Assembly (NCBI GenBank): GCA_033344795.1 | Contig: JAWPMS010000001.1 | Coordinates: forward strand, 1,488,001-1,552,000 | From: SHLQ01 sp033344795 | GTDB lineage: Bacteria; Actinomycetota; Acidimicrobiia; Acidimicrobiales; SHLQ01 | Direction of reading: 5' to 3' | DNA: 64,000 nt | Shown here: positions 41,686 to 50,500 of the stretch, piece by piece | How the letters are laid out: each line of letters opens with the position of its first letter | Position numbering within the stretch: position 1 is the stretch's first letter | The notes under the pieces: model-generated | Told to the model about the DNA's origin: nothing | Database searches by the model: none | Seen by the model: only the letters and a program-made list of their open reading frames with translations | Made by a program: the position numbers and the translations under genes

Positions 41686-43431
41686 CTAGTTGGGGATTAT
41701 GGGCAGCAGCAACGACGATGGATGTTCTGGTCCGGTGTGCACGGTCACGCGCGTGTCGAACACCTCGGGCGGGCGGTCGTCGGGGTCGGTGTGGGTCATG
41801 CCACCCGTCCCGCGGGTGGCGTAGTGGAAGTTCTGGGCGAAATCTGACAGCGGCCCGGTGTACTCGTAGTCCCTGCCTCGAACGTTCAGTCCGAGTTGGT
41901 ACCCGGGCGGAACGACGATGCACGTCGAGACCAACTCCACATCACATTCATAGATCTCACCTGGGGTGAGCGGCTCCACCCGATCGTGAGGATGGAAGGG
42001 CCGGTAGGGAGTGGTCTTTTCAGGAACCAACGCGCGATGTGATGCTCGCAGCCACCCGTTGGCGATGGGGGTGTTGGGGTCGGTGGACCCCATGTACGTG
42101 ACCTCGTTGCCGTCAGGATCGAACAGTCGCAACACGAGAAACAGGTCAGCGTCGATGGTTTCCGAGGAAATGAACAACTTGGCCGCCAGCGGACCGGTCA
42201 CCTCAAGCGGCTCATCGCGGGCGGGCAGCCAGAACATCACGCCATCGCCTGTCGTCTCATACGTGACAGCGCCGTCGTCGGGTCCCGGTTCGACTGCCAG
42301 CGTCTCGTCGGTTGGATCCAAGTAGAAGTTGGTCCACTGTGTTCGGGCGAGCGGCCATTCGTTCTCATCGCGTCGAACGAATGTCTCGTCGGGATGGCGG
42401 ATATTGAGCATCACGCGAGGAGTCTCGGGCCAGTCGTTGTCGATACCCAACAAGTAGTGGTCGAAGAATCGTTTTTGGAGATCGAGACCATACTTCGCGG
42501 AGAAGAGCGACCAGTGGGAGTCGCCGTGCACCTCGAGCCACTTCTCTTCGGATGCCGAATCGATGAAGCCGTTGAAGTTGCCGCGCGGGTGGATGCCTTG
42601 ACCGCCCCAGTTGGCGCAGGTCAACACAGGCAGATCGACGAGCGAAAGGTCTGCGGTTCGAGCCTCGTGCCAGTCGTCGCACAGGGGGTGTGCCTTCAGG
42701 CTCTCGTGGACATTGACGCGGTTCTGCTCGAGCTCGTCGTCGCTCAGGTCGATCGGTCCACAGACCGGTACGCCGGTCAGAGGGTTGAATCGACCCCGTG
42801 TGCCAAGACCGTATTGGACGTTGACCACCTGTTCGGTTGACCAGTTCTTGCGGAACTCGTTGAGGATGCCGCCGTGGTATCCGGCATCTCGGTAGTAGTC
42901 GTTGCCACCTTCCCACGGGATGATCGCCGTCAGGTGCGGAGGCTTCTTCGCAGCGATACGCCACTGGTTTCGGGAGTAGTAGGAGATACCGAGCATCCCG
43001 ATCTTGCCGCTGCACCAGTCCTGCGCTGCAGCCCATTCGATGCACTCGTAAATGTCGTCGATCTCTCGCGGAGAGTCCGGTGACATGAATCCGGGGGACC
43101 AACCGGCGCCGCGAGAGTCGATGCGAATTACTGCGTAGCCGTGCGGGATCCACCGCTCGGGATCGGTGACCTCCCAGTTCTGATACTTGTTCGTCGAACC
43201 GTCCAGGATCTCTGGGTAGTCGGCCACCATCTTGTTCCACTGGTGTGGGTAGCCCTCTTGGTATGCAAGACCCTTCCCATAGACGCCATAGGTGAGAATC
43301 AGCGGTGAGGGGCCAGCCTCGATCGGCCGGAAGAGATCGGCTCGAAGCAGGGCGCCATCGCCCATTTCGATCGGCATGTTCCAATCGATCCGCATCCCAT
43401 CGGCGACCTCTTGCGTGTGGTGTTCATCCAT
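41686..43431 (-). CDS. CocE/NonD family hydrolase (X-Pro dipeptidyl-peptidase S15-like)
   Basis: 581 aa. Alpha/beta-hydrolase part with IGMLGISYYSRNQW near residue 125 (nucleophile Ser in G-x-S-Y), YECIEWAAAQDWCSGKIG just before it and VIRIDSRGAGWSPG near 83, all typical of CocE. The C-terminal jelly-roll domain (GPLAAKLFISSETIDADLFLVLRLFDPDGNEVTYMG) completes the S15 architecture. Cytoplasmic, no signal. These hydrolases cleave esters, amides or acyl-peptides. It is convergent with the carnitine operon. Confidence 0.87.
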   Translation of the reverse strand: MDEHHTQEVADGMRIDWNMPIEMGDGALLRADLFRPIEAGPSPLILTYGVYGKGLAYQEGYPHQWNKMVADYPEILDGSTNKYQNWEVTDPERWIPHGYAVIRIDSRGAGWSPGFMSPDSPREIDDIYECIEWAAAQDWCSGKIGMLGISYYSRNQWRIAAKKPPHLTAIIPWEGGNDYYRDAGYHGGILNEFRKNWSTEQVVNVQYGLGTRGRFNPLTGVPVCGPIDLSDDELEQNRVNVHESLKAHPLCDDWHEARTADLSLVDLPVLTCANWGGQGIHPRGNFNGFIDSASEEKWLEVHGDSHWSLFSAKYGLDLQKRFFDHYLLGIDNDWPETPRVMLNIRHPDETFVRRDENEWPLARTQWTNFYLDPTDETLAVEPGPDDGAVTYETTGDGVMFWLPARDEPLEVTGPLAAKLFISSETIDADLFLVLRLFDPDGNEVTYMGSTDPNTPIANGWLRASHRALVPEKTTPYRPFHPHDRVEPLTPGEIYECDVELVSTCIVVPPGYQLGLNVRGRDYEYTGPLSDFAQNFHYATRGTGGMTHTDPDDRPPEVFDTRVTVHTGPEHPSSLLLPIIPN

Positions 43432-43745
43432 GGCACAACCCCCACAGCGGAACCTACTCGGTCGGATGTGTTGGTGGGCTGGCTGTCAGCTTGCCGCCGA
43501 CCCGAGGCGAACGGAATCAAAGCGGGCGGGTTGCCAGGAGGGGAATCACTGACAACCCGCCGCTTGATGTCTGATCCAGAAGGATCGGTTTTCGCAACCT
43601 CATTTGCTCAAAGGAGGTAAGAAGGACCATATGAGCGACGCTCCCCGGTGAGTCGCCGGGCAATACGCGCGTGACCAGCTGTTCACACGCCTGGAACGCG
43701 ATGACGCCCGCGGAATCGATGGGTGAGAGAAAGGGTTGCCGAAAC
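43432..43745. other. intergenic region with a possible leader
   Basis: 314 bp between divergent genes. An AAAGGAGG at 43610-43617 precedes a tiny frame of six codons (ATG 43631 to TGA 43649-43651, MSDAPR), overlapped by a small hairpin with CCCGG/CCGGG arms (43644-43660). This could be a leader of the downstream lipoprotein gene but fits no riboswitch class I know. Nothing else is recognisable. Confidence 0.3.
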
Positions 43746-44501
43746 ATGCGTCTGAGTCGCCTACCTCTGTTCCTTCTGCTCGCCGGTCTATTCATGAGCG
43801 CTTGCGGATCTTCCGAGGAGACGGACACCGTTGCCACACCCGTTTCCCCTCCAACCATCGAGCCCGGTGCGACGTCCACTGGCCAGGTGTCGATCGATGC
43901 ACTCTCGATCGACTACGCCGTCTCGGTGCCCGACGGGTTCTCCATTGGAGATGAAGCTCCTCTCCTGCTTGCGTTTCCTCCTGGAGGGCAGAGCCTCGAC
44001 CAAGCTCGATCGCTCGTCGCCAATACGTACGCGCCAGAGGGTTCTCGACTCGGTTGGGTTGTCGTCAGCCCCGCCGCGCCCGAGGGGGAGCTCTTCTTTC
44101 AGGGTTCGGAGGTGCTGGTTCCCGGATTTCTCGACTGGGTGGAAACGTGGATGACTCCCGAAGGTGGGGCGCCGCATGTCGCCGGTGTCAGCAACGGGGG
44201 CATCAGCACATTTCGGTACGCCGCGCAGAACCCGAATCGAGTGCTGTCCATGAGCACGCTGCCCGGCTTTCCGAGGTCAGACGAAGACAAGGCAGCGCTC
44301 GCGCAGCTGATCGACGTGCCAATTCGAATGTATGTGGGAGGCATCGACGCCGATTGGATTCCGCCCGCCGAGGAAACCACCGAGACCTTCGGCGAACTCG
44401 GCGGAGACATCGAGCTGACCATCTTCGAGGGAGAAGGTCATTTCGTGCGTTCGCTGGCCGATGGCGTGCTCCTCTTCGAGCAACTCGAGAGTTTTCGTTA
44501 G
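43746..44501 (+). CDS. exported alpha/beta-hydrolase lipoprotein (esterase-like)
   Basis: 251 aa from ATG 43746. Lipoprotein signal MRLSRLPLFLLLAGLFMSACGSS (lipid Cys at residue 20), short linker, then a compact hydrolase domain: LLLAFPPGGQSLDQAR with oxyanion-hole Gly-Gly, nucleophile Ser in VAGVSNGGIST near 142, acid Asp in YVGGIDADWIPP and His in FEGEGHFVRS near 234. It resembles feruloyl-esterase/LpqC-like secreted esterases. Convergent with the Sec-containing DsbA-like gene. Confidence 0.78.
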   Translation: MRLSRLPLFLLLAGLFMSACGSSEETDTVATPVSPPTIEPGATSTGQVSIDALSIDYAVSVPDGFSIGDEAPLLLAFPPGGQSLDQARSLVANTYAPEGSRLGWVVVSPAAPEGELFFQGSEVLVPGFLDWVETWMTPEGGAPHVAGVSNGGISTFRYAAQNPNRVLSMSTLPGFPRSDEDKAALAQLIDVPIRMYVGGIDADWIPPAEETTETFGELGGDIELTIFEGEGHFVRSLADGVLLFEQLESFR

Positions 44502-44526
44502 CTCTCTGACCGCACGATCGATCCGA

Positions 44527-45138
44527 CTACGGCCGTTCGCCGAAGTCTGGGCGCACGGTACGAGTGCGCTTGAGCTCCCAGAAGCCGTCCATCGTGGACA
44601 TCGTGACCATGGCATCCCACAGCTTGACGCCTTCTTCGCCCCGCGGAACATGGCTGATCACGGGACCAAAGATTCCGATCTTTCCCTCCGGGCTATCGAA
44701 AGCGATGATCGGTGTCCCGACGTCTTGGCCGACGAGTTCCAGCCCCTCGTCCATCTTCTCGCGAATCACCGCGTCCCAGGTTTCATCCTCGAACGCCGCG
44801 GCGTGCGATACGTCGAGCCCAGCCTGTTCGAGGAGGATTTCTGGGCTCGTGTAGAGACCGTCGTCATGGTGGATTGCCCGTCCGCACTCCCAGTAGAAGG
44901 CGAACGCGGCGTCGTTGCCGCCCGCGACTTTCACCGACTCGAAGACGCGCAGAAGTTTGTGCGTGTAGAGCGAGGGTGGGTAATAGTCGGAGTCTTCCGG
45001 CGGGTTGTTCTTGAACAGCAAGCTGATCGGTTGCCACGTGATGTTCAGATCACGTTCGGGTTGCACCACTTCGACGGCCCAACGAGCCGTCACCCAACAC
45101 CACGGTCAAATTGGGTCTACCCACTTTTCAATGTTCAT
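44527..45138 (-). CDS. selenocysteine-containing DsbA-family protein, mycothiol-dependent nitroreductase-like
   Basis: 203 aa if UGA at 45106-45108 is read as selenocysteine. From ATG 45138 the frame reads MNIEKWVDPI-U-PWCWVTARW, so Sec11 takes the first position of the CPWC active site of DsbA/2-hydroxychromene isomerase-fold enzymes. The rest matches mycobacterial mycothiol-dependent nitroreductase (Rv2466c) closely: ISLLFKNN, AIREKMDEG-like VIREKMDEGLELVGQDVGTPIIAFD, GPVISHVPRGEEGVKLWDAMVTMS and the C-terminal FWELKRTRTVRPDF. Without recoding only a 10-residue peptide or a Cys-less-motif product starting after the site (GTG 45093) would form. A SECIS-like hairpin follows the UGA. A pseudogene is unlikely given intact sequence on both sides. 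Confidence 0.85.
45073..45091 (-). promoter_or_regulatory. bacterial SECIS element of the DsbA-like selenoprotein
   Basis: On the coding strand, +15 to +33 after the UGA: GACGGCUC-GUU-GGGGC-type stem in which bases pair without gaps (eight pairs, one G-U) around a 3-nt GUU loop. The loop G is 23 nt after the UGA, within the 16-37 nt window and with a G in the first loop positions as in known bacterial SECIS elements. Confidence 0.75.
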
Positions 45139-45243
45139 GATCGCACCATATCGAGGCGGTGGTTCAAAGCTGAAGTAGGACGGATACTTTCACCATGCGG
45201 AAGCCCGTGTCACGAACTTCCGAAGACGACTACGGTCGGTGTT

Positions 45244-45966
45244 GTGACGGTACAGAGTGTCGATCGTGCGCTTCGACTCCTTGAAGCGATCGGCGAGCGC
45301 CCCTGCGGATTGGTCGAGGCTGCGTCACGCGCCGAGCTTCCACTCAGTACGGCATCACGCATACTCGCCACCCTCGAGGACCGGCAGGCGATCGCCCGTC
45401 GCTCCGACGGCGTGTACGTGGTCGGAGCCATGGTGCAGCGACTAGCGGGTGCCGAGTCGTTGAGTACGGCGAGCATTCAGGCCGCCGCACACGCGGAGCT
45501 CGTCGCGCTGGCCGACGGGGTTGGCGATGCCGCAGGGTTGTCCATTCCGATCGGCAACCAAACGATGACCATCATGCAGGTCGACACACCCAAGCCCGTG
45601 CAAGCGCAGGACTGGACGGGGCATCGTTGGTCGATCACAGGCGGTGGTTCGGGTGCCGTGATGATGTCGACGTGGCCATCCACTCGAGTCGACCCTTTGC
45701 TCGATCAGTTGGCGGTCGCCGAACGGACGGAACTTCGGCGGGTGATCGCAGAGGCCCGACGTCGGGGGGTGAGCTGGAGTCACGACACCTACGTCGATGG
45801 CCTGACCAGTTGTGCAGCACCGGTCATCGGCTCGAATGGCCAGGCCGTGGCTGCACTCTTCGCGTACGGGCCCTCCTTTCGTTTCCCTGGGAAGGGTGCG
45901 GTGCGTTCGGTGGAGAAGCAGGTCGTCGCAGCCGCCCGACGAGTTTCGACGAGTCTGGGGACCTGA
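45244..45966 (+). CDS. IclR-family transcriptional regulator
   Basis: 240 aa from GTG 45244 (VTVQSVDRALRLLEAIGERPCGLVEAASRAELPLSTASRILATLEDRQAI), giving the normal IclR winged-helix start; the upstream open frame overlaps the antisense DsbA-like gene. The effector domain includes AHAELVALADGVGDAAGLSIPIGNQTMTIMQVD and a C-terminal TSCAAPVIGSNGQAVAALFAYGPSFRF. The next ATG (MttB-like) follows its stop immediately, so regulator and methyltransferase are one transcript; it is probably the local regulator of that unit. Confidence 0.87.
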   Translation: MTVQSVDRALRLLEAIGERPCGLVEAASRAELPLSTASRILATLEDRQAIARRSDGVYVVGAMVQRLAGAESLSTASIQAAAHAELVALADGVGDAAGLSIPIGNQTMTIMQVDTPKPVQAQDWTGHRWSITGGGSGAVMMSTWPSTRVDPLLDQLAVAERTELRRVIAEARRRGVSWSHDTYVDGLTSCAAPVIGSNGQAVAALFAYGPSFRFPGKGAVRSVEKQVVAAARRVSTSLGT

Positions 45967-47484
45967 ATGGCACGACGCGGCAGGGCGCGGTCGACCGCGA
46001 TCGAACCAGCTGTCCGACAGCTCCCATGGCGCCAGGTCGAGAACAGCCACGGTCCGTTCCCAATCCTCGAACAAGAGGGGGTCGAGCGGATACACGACGC
46101 TTCGATCCGAGTGCTCGAGGAACTCGGCATCGAGCTGTGGAGCGAAGAGGCTCGCGAGCTGTTCGCGGATGCCGGAGCGATCATCGAGGGCGAGGTCGTC
46201 CGTATCGATCGAGATCTGGTCGAGGCCGCACTCGCAACCGCGCCACGCAGTTTCACGCTGACCGGACGCAATGAGCGCAAGCTGATCGAACTCGGCGGCA
46301 ACAAGCTGGCGTTTGGTCTGGTGGCCGGTCCGCCGGCCGTGCACGACGAGGTGCGTGGCCGCCGCACGTCGAACATGGACGACTACGAGAATTTCATTCG
46401 TCTCGCTCACTACTTCAATGCCATCCACATCATTGGCAATCAGGTCGCCGCCCCGATGGAGCTGCCGGCGAACAACCGCCACCTCGATACCTACCGGGCC
46501 AACCTTCTTCTCTCGGATCTGAGCTTCCACTGCACGGCGATCGGTCGCGGTCGAGCTCGTGATGGCATCGAGATGATGGCGATCAGCCGTGGAATCAGCG
46601 TGGACGACATGGTGACATCGCCTGGCGTGATCACGGTGATCAATGTCAACTCACCACGTCGCTTCGACGAAGAGATGGCGAACGGTTTGATGGAGATGTC
46701 ATCACGGGGCCAAGCGGTGTCAATCACCCCGTTCACGCTCATGGGAGCCATGACGCCAGTGACCCTTGCTGCTGGTTTGACCCAACAAAATGCTGAGGCG
46801 TTGTTTGGAATCGCTCTTACTCAGCTGGTGAATCCCGGAGCACCGGTCGTCTACGGATCGTTCACCTCCAACGTGGACATGCGGTCGGGCGCACCTGCAT
46901 TTGGGACACCCGAACACGCAAAGGCAAACATCATCTCGGGACAACTGGCCCGTCGCTACAACCTTCCCTACCGCTCATCGAATTCGAGCGCCTCCAACGT
47001 GGTGGACGCGCAGGCCGCGTATGAGACCCAGATGTCGCTCTGGGGCAGTGTGCTCGGCGGGACCAACCTGATCTATCACGCTGCGGGTTGGATGGAGGGT
47101 GGGCTCCAAGCGAGCTACGAAAAGTTGGTCATCGACGTCGAGATGCTTCAGCAGATGATGGAGTTCTTGACGCCCGTCGATCTGAGCGATGAAGCGATTG
47201 CGTTCGACGCGATGCAGCGTGTGCCCACAGGCGGGCACTTCTTTGGCGATGAACACACCCTCGAGCGATACGAGAACGCGTTCTATTCGCCGCTTGTTTC
47301 GGACTGGCAGAACAACGGCGCATGGCTGGAATCGGGCTCGTTGACGGCGACGCAGCGGGCCACGACGATCTGGCAGACTGCCCTCGCGGACTACGAAGCG
47401 CCGCCAATCGATGACGGCGTGCGAGAACAACTCGACGAGTATGTCGCACACCGTAAGGAAGAGATCGGATCAGGGGAGCCATGA
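45967..47484 (+). CDS. trimethylamine methyltransferase (MttB) family protein, non-pyrrolysine
   Basis: 505 aa. Family features: GVERIHDASIRVLEELGIELWSEEARELF near residue 35, TGRNERKLIELGGNKLAF, a central AGLTQQNAEALFGIALTQLVNPGAPVVYGSFTSNVDMRSGAP and NIISGQLARRYNLPYRSSNSSASNVVDAQAAYETQMSLWG. There is no in-frame amber codon, so it belongs to the pyrrolysine-free branch, whose characterised members demethylate glycine betaine or other quaternary amines onto a corrinoid protein. No corrinoid partner is visible here. Starts directly after the IclR stop and overlaps the next gene (ATGA). Fits the quaternary-amine theme of the carnitine operon 6 kb upstream. Confidence 0.87.
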   Translation: MARRGRARSTAIEPAVRQLPWRQVENSHGPFPILEQEGVERIHDASIRVLEELGIELWSEEARELFADAGAIIEGEVVRIDRDLVEAALATAPRSFTLTGRNERKLIELGGNKLAFGLVAGPPAVHDEVRGRRTSNMDDYENFIRLAHYFNAIHIIGNQVAAPMELPANNRHLDTYRANLLLSDLSFHCTAIGRGRARDGIEMMAISRGISVDDMVTSPGVITVINVNSPRRFDEEMANGLMEMSSRGQAVSITPFTLMGAMTPVTLAAGLTQQNAEALFGIALTQLVNPGAPVVYGSFTSNVDMRSGAPAFGTPEHAKANIISGQLARRYNLPYRSSNSSASNVVDAQAAYETQMSLWGSVLGGTNLIYHAAGWMEGGLQASYEKLVIDVEMLQQMMEFLTPVDLSDEAIAFDAMQRVPTGGHFFGDEHTLERYENAFYSPLVSDWQNNGAWLESGSLTATQRATTIWQTALADYEAPPIDDGVREQLDEYVAHRKEEIGSGEP

Positions 47485-49886
47485 GGCATCGCGTGCACAA
47501 GGTGAGCCGATGGGTGGTGTTGCTGTCCATCGTGTCGACATCGATCCTTGGGTACGCAAGCACACAGATCCTCGACGAGGATGCCTTCGCCTCGCTGCTG
47601 TCGGAGTCGATCGACGAGCCTGAGGTACGAGTTCTCCTCGCGGAAAAGGCAGTCGACGTCGCCCTCGATGCGTCCAATGCTGACGCTGCGTTGGCCGATG
47701 CTCTCCCCGATGAGATCTCACTGGTCGCGACCCCGGCAATCGAGCTGGTGAAGCCGACGGTCGCCGAGGCGGGAGCAGGTCTCCTCGGCGTTGGCGCCGT
47801 CGAGGATAGCCTCGAGGCTGCGGCTCGTTCGATCCATCGCCAGACGGTGACCTCTGTTCTTGCCGAGGAAGAAACGGATGTTTCGATCAGCGCGCTCCCC
47901 GTTCTGGTGGTGGTGGCAGACGGCATCGCCGGTGACGCCGGCGCTCGGGCCGTTGTGGGGCTCGATCTTCCAGAGGACGCCACACAGATCGATCTCGGCA
48001 CGAATCAGAGTGCGCTCTGGTCGGCAATTCGCTCTCTTTCGGTCGCCGCAGGGCTGAGCGCCTTGGTGTGGCTTCTGGCGATCGTGTTGTATGTCGCAAC
48101 GGCGCCGACCGGACACCGGCTTCTGGCGATCCGACGTTTGGGCTACACGTGGATGGCTGCGGGTCTCGTGGTGCTGTTGCTCGCCTGGATCGTTCTACTG
48201 ATCGTGGCTGGCGCAGCGATGGTCATGCTCTCTCCGGGAGAAGAGATCACGTTCTCCGCGGTGAGTGTCGGCGGTGTGTCCGTCGAGGGCTCGATGAGCC
48301 TCGCATCGGTGCTTCTCGGCCCGCTGCTGGCATCTGCCGGACGGACGATGATCATTGGCGGCGTGCTGGTGGCGGCCTCCATCGTGCTCGGGTCGGGATC
48401 GGTTGCGGTGGCATTGCGCCAAGCGATCAAGCAACGTGACCTCACGGTCTTGCGCGAAGCGACGATCGAGGCGCTGCCGACGCACCTGCGTCGCACGAGG
48501 CTCGCGGTGTGGCTTGGGCTGATCGTCCTCCTGTTGGTTTGGCCCGACCTCACCATGAGGGTGGCGTTGACGTTCGTCACGATCGGCGCTCTGGGCCTTG
48601 GCGTGTTGTGGCTACTTGCATCGACGAGTCAGATTGCACAGAACGTTCGGGGTTTCGTTGGGGCACCGGAGATCACCCAACTCGATGAGACCGAACGCTC
48701 GCCTCGCGCGCAGACAATTCGACGCTGGCTGCGTCGCGCGGGCCTTCTACTTGTCGTTCTCTGGCCCGACTACTCCCTGCGCGGATTCGTCCTGCTCATC
48801 GTGGTCATATCCGTCGCCATGGTTATGACGCACTGGTGGGAGGATCGTCCAGCTCGTGCGGCGACAGACCTGCAAGAGAGCCTCAGTGAGGATCCGAGCG
48901 TGTGGTCGCGTCGCAGCACCGCAATTGTTGCGGTCGCGGCAGTCGTCTGTCTGCTGGTGCTGTTCACGGGGCGCGACTCGGTGCCCGCAGTATCGGCTTC
49001 CGAGTTGTCCTCCGGAGCGCCGGGAGCCTGTAACGGACTCGAATCGTTGTGTGATCGACGCCTCGACGAGGTGGCCTTTGCCGGCACACACAATTCGATG
49101 TCGTCGAGTGAGCTGGGGTGGGAGCTGGCGAACCATGGGCCCGCAATTCCTGCGCAACTCGATGGAGGAATCCGTGCACTTCTCATCGACGTTCAGCGAT
49201 GGACAGACTCCGGCAACCTCGACGCGTTTGCTGGCGACCCTGCCGCGCTTGCCATTGCTGAAGCGGCACTCGCCAGCGGCGACGCGCCCGAGGACGGCTT
49301 GTGGATGTGCCACAAGTTCTGCCAGCTCGGAGGCACGCCGTTCGGCGAGTTTCTCGGAGACCTTCGTGCGTTTGTCGAGACACATCCTGACGAGGTCTTG
49401 ATCGTCGTGATCCAAGATGAGGCGGACGCAGAGTCGATCAAGGCCGCCATCGCCGACGCGGGACTCGTCGACTTCACGTTCGAGCATGAACCTGGAACGG
49501 ATTGGCCCACCCTTGGCCAGATGATCACGATGGGGAAACGACTCGTGTTCCTCGCAGAGAACGAAGGCGAATCGACCGGCTGGTACCAATCGGCATTCGA
49601 CGGGAACGTCTCCGAAACTGGCTTTGCCTACTCGGTGGTCGAGGACTTCGAGTGTTCGGCGAATCGTGGCGGAGACGACGGAAGCCTGTTCATGATCAAT
49701 CACTGGGTTGAGACGGGTCTTCCCATCCCATCCGAGGCAGATGAGGTGAACTCGTCAGCAGTTCTGGAGGAGCGAGTCGCAACCTGTCAGCAGGTCCGGG
49801 ACCGATCGCCGGGAATCATCGCGGTCAACTTCTGGGAGCGCGGAGACCTTCTGGCCTTCGTGGATGAGTTCAACGGTGCCGAGTGA
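47481..49886 (+). CDS. multi-pass membrane protein with C-terminal PI-PLC-like phosphodiesterase domain
   Basis: 801 aa. One N-terminal helix (VVLLSIVSTSILGYAST), an extracytoplasmic stretch to about residue 175, then about eight membrane segments up to 500 (WLLAIVLYVAT, GLVVLLLAWIVLLIVAGAAMVML, VWLGLIVLLLVWPDL, FVLLIVVISVAMVM, VAAVVCLLVLF). The exported C-terminal domain (515-801) is PLC-like: VAFAGTHNSMSS with catalytic His, RALLIDVQRW, MCHKFCQLGG with the second His, DEVLIVVIQDEA and GKRLVFLAENE. It would cleave a phosphodiester lipid headgroup or glycan outside the membrane. Overlaps the MttB-like stop as ATGA, so co-translated. This combination with a methyltransferase is unusual. Confidence 0.78.
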   Translation: MRHRVHKVSRWVVLLSIVSTSILGYASTQILDEDAFASLLSESIDEPEVRVLLAEKAVDVALDASNADAALADALPDEISLVATPAIELVKPTVAEAGAGLLGVGAVEDSLEAAARSIHRQTVTSVLAEEETDVSISALPVLVVVADGIAGDAGARAVVGLDLPEDATQIDLGTNQSALWSAIRSLSVAAGLSALVWLLAIVLYVATAPTGHRLLAIRRLGYTWMAAGLVVLLLAWIVLLIVAGAAMVMLSPGEEITFSAVSVGGVSVEGSMSLASVLLGPLLASAGRTMIIGGVLVAASIVLGSGSVAVALRQAIKQRDLTVLREATIEALPTHLRRTRLAVWLGLIVLLLVWPDLTMRVALTFVTIGALGLGVLWLLASTSQIAQNVRGFVGAPEITQLDETERSPRAQTIRRWLRRAGLLLVVLWPDYSLRGFVLLIVVISVAMVMTHWWEDRPARAATDLQESLSEDPSVWSRRSTAIVAVAAVVCLLVLFTGRDSVPAVSASELSSGAPGACNGLESLCDRRLDEVAFAGTHNSMSSSELGWELANHGPAIPAQLDGGIRALLIDVQRWTDSGNLDAFAGDPAALAIAEAALASGDAPEDGLWMCHKFCQLGGTPFGEFLGDLRAFVETHPDEVLIVVIQDEADAESIKAAIADAGLVDFTFEHEPGTDWPTLGQMITMGKRLVFLAENEGESTGWYQSAFDGNVSETGFAYSVVEDFECSANRGGDDGSLFMINHWVETGLPIPSEADEVNSSAVLEERVATCQQVRDRSPGIIAVNFWERGDLLAFVDEFNGAE

Positions 49887-49898
49887 AAGACTCTTCCA

Positions 49899-50414
49899 AT
49901 GAGTGATCTCACAACCGCCGAGTTCTCGATGGGACTGTTGGTGTTCCGTGTGATCTTTGGACTGGTCTTCGCGCTGCACGGGTGGGGCAAGGTCAAGAAC
50001 GGAATCGCTGGTACGGCCGGCTGGTTCGAATCGATCGGTATGAGGCCGGGAAAGTTGCACGCCTGGGCCGCAGCGCTCACCGAGATGGGAGCAGGTCTGC
50101 TTCTGGCGTTCGGCTTGCTCACCCCGTTCGCATCGGCGGCGGTCATAGCCGTCATGATCGTGGCCGGCTACACGGTGCATCGCAACAACGGTTTCATGAT
50201 CGTGAAGGACGGCTGGGAGTACACGTTCGTCGTGGCGTTGGTGGCAGCGTTCATCGCTCTGCTTGGCCCTGGCGAGTACTCGCTCGACCACCTGCTCGAA
50301 ATCGACGACGCGCTCAATGGTTATGTGGGTCTCGAGATCGCCGTGGCAGTCGGAGTCGTGGCCAGCGCCTTTCAGATGGGGTTCTTCTACAAACCGGATG
50401 CCCCTGCCGAGTGA
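49899..50414 (+). CDS. DoxX family membrane protein
   Basis: 171 aa with four hydrophobic segments. GLLVFRVIFGLVFALHGWGKVKNGIAGTAGWFESIGMRPGKLHAWAAALTEMGAGLLLAFGLLTPFASAAVIAVMIVAGYTVH is the standard DoxX pattern; the C-terminal half adds a less conserved segment. DoxX proteins work with thiol-oxidoreductases and superoxide defence in actinobacteria (DoxX-SseA-SodA in Mycobacterium). Here it is followed by a Sec-peroxidase 86 bp away, on the same strand, so a joint oxidative-stress role is plausible (inference). Confidence 0.85.
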   Translation: MSDLTTAEFSMGLLVFRVIFGLVFALHGWGKVKNGIAGTAGWFESIGMRPGKLHAWAAALTEMGAGLLLAFGLLTPFASAAVIAVMIVAGYTVHRNNGFMIVKDGWEYTFVVALVAAFIALLGPGEYSLDHLLEIDDALNGYVGLEIAVAVGVVASAFQMGFFYKPDAPAE

Positions 50415-50500
50415 CCACGTCTGCGGCGGCGAGTGCGCAGATGCGCCGCTCCAACATCAGGGTCGTATAGTCAATTCACCACTCTACGAGAGGACCCCCG

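Noticed and set aside
43541..43745. Riboswitch upstream of the esterase lipoprotein
   Set aside because: A small hairpin and a six-codon frame exist, but no conserved core of a riboswitch class I know is present.
45967..47484. Pyrrolysine-containing MttB
   Set aside because: The frame has no internal amber codon; it is the ordinary non-pyrrolysine branch.
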